Shown in pieces: positions 42,999 to 49,029 of a stretch of DNA of 64,000 nt; the first letter of the stretch is position 1, and each line of letters begins with the position of its first letter. The notes beneath the pieces are model-generated. The model was not told the DNA's origin, did no database searches, and worked only from the letters and a program-made list of their open reading frames with translations. Source of the DNA: Pseudanabaena sp. FACHB-1998. Its GTDB lineage: Bacteria > Cyanobacteriota > Cyanobacteriia > Pseudanabaenales > Pseudanabaenaceae. The translations under genes and the position numbers were made by a program. Where the stretch lies: positions 215,059-279,058 of the forward strand of contig NZ_JACJQA010000027.1 of the NCBI RefSeq assembly GCF_014696355.1, given 5' to 3'.

Positions 42999-43327
42999 CT
43001 AATTATCGTCAAATCATTAAAAATATATTAACTGAGCATGATCATCTTGCCAATCGCTCGTCTAGAAAAAAATATCAAACTTGCTTGATTTTTGATGAAG
43101 TCCATGATCATTATCTATGGATGTCGATAGACTGGGTTAATCAGAAGAGAATCAATAATACTCATGTTCATATTAGTATTAAAAATGAGAAAGTTTATAT
43201 CGAGGATGATTGGACTGAAGATGGTATTGCTAATGAGTTGTTAGCGCAAGGTATTCCTAAGTGTGATATTGTTTTGGCTTTTCATGATCCTGAGACTCGG
43301 AAGTTAACGGAGTTTGCTGTAGCCTAG
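42986..43327 (+). CDS. xisI: XisI-family protein
   Basis: 113 residues, partner of XisH. It has the family start MDKLTNYRQIIKNIL, the central HDHYLWMSIDWVNQKRI-type segment and the conserved ending IEDDWTEDGIANELLAQGI then DIVLAFHDPE. Translation is coupled to xisH through the overlapping start. Role unknown; by analogy with other two-gene modules it may be the inhibitor or partner of XisH. Confidence 0.88.
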   Translation: MDKLTNYRQIIKNILTEHDHLANRSSRKKYQTCLIFDEVHDHYLWMSIDWVNQKRINNTHVHISIKNEKVYIEDDWTEDGIANELLAQGIPKCDIVLAFHDPETRKLTEFAVA

Positions 43328-43391
43328 AGATTGCTGGTTTGTTTGTTTTTTAGAGTGGCGATCACTGTTTTTTGAGAACGGATAGGTGAGT

Positions 43392-43427
43392 AACTTGTTA
43401 ATATATAGCAAGTAAACACGAAAACCT
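43392..43427 (+). promoter_or_regulatory. Shared leader before toxin-antitoxin module 1
   Basis: Second full copy of the 36-base leader, also ending directly at an ATG. Confidence 0.5.
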
Positions 43428-43628
43428 ATGACTAAAATAGAGCTACTAGAAAAGCAGATCGCCGATCTTGACTATGACTCATTTGCAAAATTACGTGAAT
43501 GGTTTATTGAATTCGATCAAGCCAATTGGGACAAAAAACTTGAATCAGATTCTAACTCTGGCAAACTTGACTTCTTAATCAATGCTGCACTTGCTGAACA
43601 TCAAGCAGGAGAAGCAATTGATCTGTGA
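43428..43628 (+). CDS. Antitoxin of module 1
   Basis: 66 residues, acidic. It opens MTKIELLEKQIADLDYDSFA and ends SGKLDFLINAALAEHQAGEA, the toxin-clasping helix and tail seen in small antitoxins that precede ParE-like toxins in cyanobacteria. Its TGA stop overlaps the GTG start of the toxin. DNA binding is not obvious from sequence. Confidence 0.7.
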   Translation: MTKIELLEKQIADLDYDSFAKLREWFIEFDQANWDKKLESDSNSGKLDFLINAALAEHQAGEAIDL

Positions 43629-43879
43629 ACCATAAAACAGCATCTAGCTTTTGGAACTGTTATGAATATCTGCCTATCGACATTCGTGACCTTGCCGACA
43701 AAAATTTTCTACTGCTCAAAGACAACCCTTCTCATCCATCCTTACAGTTTAAGAAAGTTGGTAAAGTATGGTCAGTAAGAGTTGGCTCTAATTATCGAGT
43801 GATCGCTACCCAAATTGAAGAAGGCTATCTCTGGATTTGGATAGGTACTCATGCTGAATATGACAAATTATTGAAATAG
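43625..43879 (+). CDS. RelE/ParE-superfamily toxin of module 1
   Basis: 84 residues starting at GTG 43625, overlapping the antitoxin stop. The segments SFWNCYEYLPIDIRDLADKN, HPSLQFKKVGKVWSVRVGSN and YRVIA are the beta-sheet core of RelE/ParE-like toxins, with the final WIWIGTHAEYDKLL typical of one cyanobacterial subgroup. It could be an mRNA interferase or gyrase poison. The catalytic residues of classic RelE are not clearly complete. Confidence 0.72.
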   Translation: MNHKTASSFWNCYEYLPIDIRDLADKNFLLLKDNPSHPSLQFKKVGKVWSVRVGSNYRVIATQIEEGYLWIWIGTHAEYDKLLK

Positions 43880-43891
43880 TGATTTTGGGCA

Positions 43892-43981
43892 ATGGATAGG
43901 CGATCGCTGGTTGGTTGATTTTTTTTGAGGGGCGATCGCTGTTTAGGGGGATGGATAGGCGATCGCTGTTTAGTTGATTTT
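43892..43981. repeat. Tandem spacer repeats with HIP1 sites
   Basis: 43892-43922 and 43951-43981 match at 29 of 31 positions (ATGGATAGGCGATCGCTG...). Between them TTGGTTGATTTTTTTTGAG-GGGCGATCGC (43911-43939) recurs at 45285-45313 with one difference. Confidence 0.65.
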
Positions 43982-44054
43982 CAAAAAAGAGCCATAATAG
44001 CTAAAATAGCTAACATGGTTATAATAGCTAACAACAATGTTAGGGGCTTTTACC

Positions 44055-44303
44055 ATGAAAACGTTAGGTGCATCGGAAGCTAAAAACCGCTTTGGCGAAC
44101 TATTAGACCTAGCTCGTAGAGAACCAGTGCAAATAGCCAAAAAAGGGCGTAGTGTTGCCATTATGATGTCGATTGAAGAATTTGAAAGATTTTTAGATTT
44201 AGAAAATCAATTTTTGGCTCTAAAAGCAGAGCAAGCCAGACAAGAAGGCTTTATAGGCATTCCAGAAAGTGAGGCTTTATTATCAGAGATTTTAAATGCT
44301 TAA
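44055..44303 (+). CDS. Phd/YefM-type antitoxin of module 2
   Basis: 82 residues from ATG 44055 (the frame extends to 44037). MKTLGASEAKNRFGELLDLA and REPVQIAKKGRSVAIMMSIE are the Phd/YefM DNA-binding fold, and the C-terminal tail (LLSEILNA) would wrap the toxin. Its end overlaps the toxin start by 8 bases. Such antitoxins autorepress their own promoter. Confidence 0.9.
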   Translation: MKTLGASEAKNRFGELLDLARREPVQIAKKGRSVAIMMSIEEFERFLDLENQFLALKAEQARQEGFIGIPESEALLSEILNA

Positions 44304-44565
44304 GATTAACTTGTCTCGACAAGCTGCTAAACGCTTAAAAAAACTGCCAGACAAGCACGCCAAACAAGTCGCAACCAAAATTACCGAATTGCTCTCAAAT
44401 CCTTATCCTCAAGATTCTCTAAGGTTAAAAGGTTATCCCTATCACAGAGCCGATATTGGTGAATATAGGATTGTTTATTATGTGGAAGAACAAACCCTAG
44501 AAATCTTATTAATTGATAAACGGAACGATGATGAAGTCTACAAACAACTAAAAAGAATGATATAG
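44296..44565 (+). CDS. relE: RelE-type toxin of module 2
   Basis: 89 residues. INLSRQAAKRLKKLPDKHAK is the N-terminal helix pair, and YPYHRADIGEYRIVYYVEEQ and LLIDKRNDDEVYKQL give the C-terminal sheet with the Arg/Tyr motif of RelE mRNA interferases. It probably cleaves ribosome-bound mRNA when freed. ATG 44296 lies inside the antitoxin's end. Confidence 0.88.
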   Translation: MLKINLSRQAAKRLKKLPDKHAKQVATKITELLSNPYPQDSLRLKGYPYHRADIGEYRIVYYVEEQTLEILLIDKRNDDEVYKQLKRMI

Positions 44566-44705
44566 AATTTATGAGATAAATAACCCCATCTATGGAGTGA
44601 TCGCTGTTTTTGGTATGGATGAGCGATCGCTTTTTGATAGCAATTAGTGATTCTATTTTCCTAAATGCTAAACTGTAGATACTTAAGGTAGCTCTAGCAA
44701 TCAAA

Positions 44706-45017
44706 ATGAACACATTTAACGATAGATCTGTTATTGATAAGTCCTCTACGATACCAGTAGCGGAAATACACAATCAACTGAGTGAATCAATACCAGTAGC
44801 GGAAATACACAATCAACTGAGTGAATCAATTAAACACCTATCTCCAGAAAGATTGAAAGTAGTGGCAGATTTTGCAGCATTCTTGGCAAATGCCGAAAGC
44901 GAAGCCGCAACTCAAGAGCTGTTATCAATTTCAGGGCTATTAGAGCGTATTAAACAGAATCAAACAACTCCTAAAAGTCAGTATGTAAATTGGAAAACAG
45001 TGCGTTCTGATGTATGA
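44706..45017 (+). CDS. Antitoxin-like protein of module 3 with internal 13-residue duplication
   Basis: 103 residues. Residues 16-28 and 29-41 are identical (IPVAEIHNQLSES), encoded by a perfect 39-bp tandem repeat at 44751-44828. The rest (KHLSPERLKVVADFAAFLAN, ATQELLSISGLLERIK) resembles small antitoxins that pair with ParE/RelE toxins in cyanobacteria. Its stop overlaps the toxin start by 8 bases. The duplication must be recent, since the copies do not differ. Confidence 0.75.
   Translation: MNTFNDRSVIDKSSTIPVAEIHNQLSESIPVAEIHNQLSESIKHLSPERLKVVADFAAFLANAESEAATQELLSISGLLERIKQNQTTPKSQYVNWKTVRSDV
44751..44828 (+). repeat. Perfect 39-bp tandem duplication within the antitoxin gene
   Basis: 44751-44789 and 44790-44828 are identical and in frame. 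Confidence 0.9.
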
Positions 45018-45273
45018 AATTTTACTGCATCCTGATGCGCAGAAAGTTTATGCTAAAGCAGATAAAGCTTTAGCGAAAAAGATTGCTAAATGCTTACAAC
45101 AATTAGAACAAGATCCGAGATCGCACCCTAATATCAAATCGCTCAAGGGAGAATATTTAAATTTCTATCGCTATCGCATTGGCGATTATAGGATTATTTA
45201 TTCAGTCGAAGATAAAATAGTGCAAGTGTTTGTTGTGGCGATTGCTCACCGTAGTAAGGCTTATGAGATATAG
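45010..45273 (+). CDS. RelE/ParE-family toxin of module 3
   Basis: 87 residues. YEILLHPDAQKVYAKADKAL is the N-terminal helical hairpin, and LNFYRYRIGDYRIIYSVEDK followed by VFVVAIAHRSKAYEI is the RelE-like sheet with R-x-Y-R motif and C-terminal His/Arg. A typical mRNA-interferase candidate, coupled to the preceding antitoxin. Confidence 0.88.
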   Translation: MYEILLHPDAQKVYAKADKALAKKIAKCLQQLEQDPRSHPNIKSLKGEYLNFYRYRIGDYRIIYSVEDKIVQVFVVAIAHRSKAYEI

Positions 45274-45284
45274 CGGGTAGCTAT

Positions 45285-45313
45285 TTGGTTGATTTTTTTT
45301 GAGAGGCGATCGC
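45285..45313. repeat. Second copy of the module spacer
   Basis: Matches 43911-43939 at 28 of 29 positions. Together they flank toxin-antitoxin modules 2 and 3. Confidence 0.65.
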
Positions 45314-45460
45314 GGGTTATGGGATAGGAAAACTTCTCAAATACGCTCTTACAGAATGTGAAAGGAATCCCTACAAAAATAGTTTATACCCTGCTATAAA
45401 ATTGGCAGATTCCAAGGCAAAAGGATAGAATAAGAATTATGTTTACCATGTCTTAACCTG

Positions 45461-46567
45461 ATGTCAGACACACTTACGGTGGAAGCATTACCGATCTTGT
45501 CGATCGCACCAGCCCAACTTTTACGGGGAAACGGGATTTTAGCGCAACTCCCGAAATATTTGTCATGCTATGGGAATAAAGCTCTAGTCATTGCTGGGGA
45601 AACCGCCAATCAAGTCACAGCTAGCTATTTTCATAATAGCGATCGCGAAATTATCCATGCACCAGCGATCGCTGATTGTAGCGATGAAAATTTAGCCATG
45701 TTGCGTCGTCTTGTGCAGCAAGAAAATCCTCATGTAATTGTGGGTGTCGGTGGCGGCAAAGTCCTTGATACGGCGAAATTAATCGCCCATCAATGTCAGT
45801 TACCTATTGTTACCGTGCCGACCACTGGCGCAACCTGTGCGGCATGGACTGCCCTTAGCAATGTCTATGATGCTCAGGGAGCCTTTGACTATGACGTGAC
45901 CCTCGATCGCTGTCCTGACATGATGTTTGTGGACTATGACGTAATTGCGACGGCTCCTAAACGCACTCTTGTGTCAGGAATTGGCGACGCGATCGCGAAG
46001 TGGTATGAGTCCTCTGTCAGCAGTGGCAATAGCGAGAAAACAATGGTAATTGCGGCGGTGCAAGAGGCAAGAATCCTGCGTGATATTTTGTTCCAAAAGT
46101 CTGCTGAGGCGATCGCCAATCCTAAAAGTCAAGCATGGCGCGAAGTAGTCGATGCGTCGGTCTGTCTGGCGGGGGCGATCGGTGGTATCGGGGGCGCAAA
46201 TTGTCGCACGGTGGCGGCTCATGCGGTTCACAATGCTTTAACTCATCTGCATCAAACCCACGGGACATTACATGGCGAAAAGGTTGCCTATGGCATTTTG
46301 GTGCAACTCCGCTTAGAGGAATTTCAAGGCAATCAACTCGCCGCCTCGTCGCGTCATCAATTGCTGAAGTTTTATCAAGAGATTGGCTTACCGACAAATC
46401 TTGCCGATCTTGGCTTAAGTCAAGTCACCCTCGCCGAATTAGAACATATTGCGGCGATCGCCTGTCAGCCAAATTCCGATATTCACCGCTTACCCTTCAC
46501 CGTTTCCCCCAGTCAAGTTCTGGCGGCGATGGTTTCCACAACTAGTCCCATTGCCGCCACCGTTTAA
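45461..46567 (+). CDS. Iron-containing (glycerol-type) alcohol dehydrogenase
   Basis: 368 residues, GldA-like. The NAD-binding loop is VIVGVGGGKVLDTAKLIA and the second motif is VTVPTTGATCAAWTALS. Metal ligands are Asp in SGIGDAIAKW and the histidines in AAHAVHNAL and TLHGEKVAYG. It oxidises glycerol to dihydroxyacetone or a related polyol with NAD. The glycine- and GATC-rich code and HIP1 sites match the chromosomal background, marking the end of the accessory island. Followed at once by a hairpin terminator. Confidence 0.88.
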   Translation: MSDTLTVEALPILSIAPAQLLRGNGILAQLPKYLSCYGNKALVIAGETANQVTASYFHNSDREIIHAPAIADCSDENLAMLRRLVQQENPHVIVGVGGGKVLDTAKLIAHQCQLPIVTVPTTGATCAAWTALSNVYDAQGAFDYDVTLDRCPDMMFVDYDVIATAPKRTLVSGIGDAIAKWYESSVSSGNSEKTMVIAAVQEARILRDILFQKSAEAIANPKSQAWREVVDASVCLAGAIGGIGGANCRTVAAHAVHNALTHLHQTHGTLHGEKVAYGILVQLRLEEFQGNQLAASSRHQLLKFYQEIGLPTNLADLGLSQVTLAELEHIAAIACQPNSDIHRLPFTVSPSQVLAAMVSTTSPIAATV

Positions 46568-46600
46568 CTAAAAAGCCTCGCGAAGCGAGGCTTTTTAGTT
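46566..46600. terminator. Perfect hairpin, loop GAA, between convergent genes
   Basis: 16-base arms around GAA (core CCTCGCGAAGCGAGG), overlapping the dehydrogenase stop and abutting the sufE stop. Bidirectional. Confidence 0.85.
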
Positions 46601-46602
46601 GC

Positions 46603-47043
46603 TTAGCGAACACTGGGTAATTCGATTTCGATCGCTTGTTGTTGCATTTTTTTGAAGACGTTATAAAAGCCATTGGCGCGAGATGGCGTGAGGCTAGCGA
46701 CTAAACCTGTATCTTTAATAAATTCAGGCGTGAGCAATTCAACTTCCTTTTGGGTTAAGCCGCCCATACAGATCGATAGCAAACCAACAAACCCTTTACT
46801 AATCAACGCATCCGAGTCGCCTGCAAATACAACTCGCTCGTTGGTATCTAGTTTCGCTACCACATATACCTGTGATACACAGCCCTGTACTCTGTTTTCA
46901 GGGGTTTTGAGGGTTTCGGGAAACGCTTCGAGTTTCTTCCCGTACAAAATTAGTTGCTCATAACGTAGCTTCGGATCGGAGAGCCTCTGAAATCGCTGGA
47001 CAATGCGATCGATGGCTTCAGGTAAATGGGTCGGGCTTGACAT
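46603..47043 (-). CDS. sufE: SufE-type cysteine desulfurase activator
   Basis: 146 residues from ATG 47043; the frame opens at 47127, but the first 28 codons are unlike the family. The sulfur-accepting cysteine is Cys55 in RVQGCVSQVYV. IVQRFQRLSDPKLRYEQLI and LLSICMGGLTQKEVELL are SufE hallmarks. It takes persulfide sulfur from SufS/NifS-type desulfurases and passes it to Fe-S scaffolds in the cytoplasm. No suf genes adjoin it. Confidence 0.9.
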   Translation of the reverse strand: MSSPTHLPEAIDRIVQRFQRLSDPKLRYEQLILYGKKLEAFPETLKTPENRVQGCVSQVYVVAKLDTNERVVFAGDSDALISKGFVGLLSICMGGLTQKEVELLTPEFIKDTGLVASLTPSRANGFYNVFKKMQQQAIEIELPSVR

Positions 47044-47171
47044 TAGCTTTGGAAATATTTGGAGATTATTTTCAAGATTTAGACAGAAAATCTTAGAGCT
47101 ATTCCAGTTTAAAGGATCTGCTCGCATCTTGTGGGTGATCGCCTATTGAAATAATATTTGGCGAGGCTAGA

Positions 47172-48308
47172 TCACAGGGTTTTAGCTTGCTCAAAAGATT
47201 GCTTAACAAAATCTAGAAACTCCTGCTGAAAGCGTTCCGTTGAGAAGCGCATAGCATTCTTACGACAGTGGATCGGCAAAATGCGATCGCAATTTTTCTC
47301 AAACTCTTTGACGGCTTCTACAATGCTCATCGCAGTTTGCTGAGGAAAAAATACACCAGTCGGGAACTCTTTGTCTAAGCCAATTACCGACTCACATACG
47401 CCACCACGACCATAGGCAATTACAGGCGTGCCGCAAGCTTGGGCTTCTACTGGCGTAATCCCAAAATCTTCCTCCGCAGCAAAAACAAACGCCTTCGCAT
47501 TCTGCATATATCCCCGCAATTCCTCTGGTTCGCGATATCCCAAAAACTTGATATTTCGACCCGCCTTAGCTTGGATTTTTGGCATTTGTTCCCCATCGCC
47601 AATCACAATTAATTGGCGATCGCCCATTTGCGAAAATGCTTCCACAATTAGATCAATGCGTTTATAGGGAACTAAGCGCGAAGCCGTGAGATAGAAATCT
47701 TGTTTATGTTCACAGAGGGCATAATTTTGTAAATCCACTGGTGGATAAATTACTTTCGCCTCTCGCCGATATACCTTCTGGATACGCCTTGCAATGAATT
47801 GCGAATTAGCAATAAATAAATCTACTCCATTGGCGGTGCGGATATCCCACATCCTGATTTGATGCAAAATCCAGCGAGCAATCCAGCTTTTAATACCATG
47901 TTCTAAATTTGATTCCTTGAGGTATTGGTGCTGCAAGTCCCATGCATAGCGAATCGGAGAATGCACATAGGAAATATGTAATTGATGGGGTGCGGTGAGT
48001 ACGCCCTTAGCCACCGCATGGGAACTCGAAATAATCAGGTCATAGGCGGATAAATCTAGCTGCTCGATCGCTAGGGGCATCAGGGGTAAATATTGTCGAA
48101 ATTTCTTTTTGGCAAAGGGTAATTTTTGGATAAATGTCGTCGTAACTGATTTATTTTGGATAAATCCTCGTTGGCGATCGCCTAAAAAATCTACCACCGC
48201 AAACAAATCAGCATGGGGAAATAAATTTAAGATTTGCTCAATCACGCGCTCCGAACCTGCATAGTTCACAAACCATTCATGGACGATCGCTATCCGTACA
48301 GATTTCAT
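47172..48308 (-). CDS. Group 1 (GT4) glycosyltransferase
   Basis: 378 residues from ATG 48308; the frame has a further Met at 48326. The N-terminal domain starts RIAIVHEWFVNYAGSERVIE. The C-terminal GT-B nucleotide-sugar site is EDFGITPVEAQACGTPVIAY with the E-x7-E motif, after LTASRLVPYKRIDLIVEAF. It transfers a sugar, probably to a lipid-linked or surface polysaccharide precursor. Donor and acceptor are unknown. It stands alone, divergent from 48379. Confidence 0.87.
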   Translation of the reverse strand: MKSVRIAIVHEWFVNYAGSERVIEQILNLFPHADLFAVVDFLGDRQRGFIQNKSVTTTFIQKLPFAKKKFRQYLPLMPLAIEQLDLSAYDLIISSSHAVAKGVLTAPHQLHISYVHSPIRYAWDLQHQYLKESNLEHGIKSWIARWILHQIRMWDIRTANGVDLFIANSQFIARRIQKVYRREAKVIYPPVDLQNYALCEHKQDFYLTASRLVPYKRIDLIVEAFSQMGDRQLIVIGDGEQMPKIQAKAGRNIKFLGYREPEELRGYMQNAKAFVFAAEEDFGITPVEAQACGTPVIAYGRGGVCESVIGLDKEFPTGVFFPQQTAMSIVEAVKEFEKNCDRILPIHCRKNAMRFSTERFQQEFLDFVKQSFEQAKTL

Positions 48309-48378
48309 CTTTTCGTTAAGTCCCAATAATTCACAGAATAATTATGGTTACAATAGCAACGTTGAATCCGCTTACTCC

Positions 48379-48837
48379 ATGAAGTTTCACCTCACCTCTG
48401 CGACTCTCGCCTCCTTTGGGCTAATGTGCGCTAGCCTGACTGGCTTAGCACCATTGAAATTGTCGGCTAATTTTTCACCTAACTTTCCTGATTTTACGGA
48501 AGCAGCGATCGCTCAGGACGCAGCACCAACCGTAACGACCACATCTGATTCTAAAGCGATCGAACTCGCCAAATATTTAACAAAAAAAGGCGCAAAATTA
48601 TATACGGCTTATTGGTGTCCCCATTGCCACAACCAAAAACAACGCTTTGGCAAAGAGGCGGTGCGTCAGCTACAGGTCGTCGAATGTGATCCTAGAGGCG
48701 TTAACCCTCAAACTGAGCTATGCCGTAGCAAAAAAGTACGTGCTTACCCCACATGGGAAATTGATGGTAAGTTATATTCTGGGAATAAAAGTCTAGAAAA
48801 TTTGGCAAATTTGTCCAAATATCGAGGCAGTCTTTAG
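48379..48837 (+). CDS. Exported thioredoxin-like protein with WCPHC motif
   Basis: 152 residues. A signal peptide (about 30 residues, ending near PLKLSA) leads into a thioredoxin/glutaredoxin-like domain: LYTAYWCPHCHNQKQRFGKE has the CPHC active site, and VRAYPTWEIDGKLYSG supplies the cis-Pro. The sequence closely resembles the C-terminal Trx domain of cyanobacterial VKOR fusions, here as a free-standing protein without the VKOR membrane part. Probably a disulfide-bond oxidant or isomerase in the periplasm or thylakoid lumen. Confidence 0.82.
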   Translation: MKFHLTSATLASFGLMCASLTGLAPLKLSANFSPNFPDFTEAAIAQDAAPTVTTTSDSKAIELAKYLTKKGAKLYTAYWCPHCHNQKQRFGKEAVRQLQVVECDPRGVNPQTELCRSKKVRAYPTWEIDGKLYSGNKSLENLANLSKYRGSL

Positions 48838-49029
48838 GGACGATGCATTAGTTAGTCGAAATGGCAACTATAAATTTACATAATTAGATTAATGTAATTA
48901 CCGTCTAACTAAAAATAGCTAATTTCTGCATAAACATTGTATATAGGTTAAGAAGGTATTTAGTAAAGCTTGAGTTTTGCTAATTTGCCTTCCAGTCTTT
49001 TTTGATTATCGCGAACCTTGCAGGCTAAT

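Noticed and set aside
42582..43327. XisH/XisI as evidence for an excisable fdxN-type element
   Set aside because: No recombinase gene or paired attachment sites were seen, and the pair is common outside such elements.
43892..43981. Short repeated units considered as a CRISPR array
   Set aside because: There are only two full units with a spacer of about 28 bases, the units are rich in HIP1, and no cas gene is present.
46122..46545. Overlapping open frames on both strands within the dehydrogenase gene
   Set aside because: They are out-of-frame shadows of a well-supported gene and have no ribosome site or family motif.
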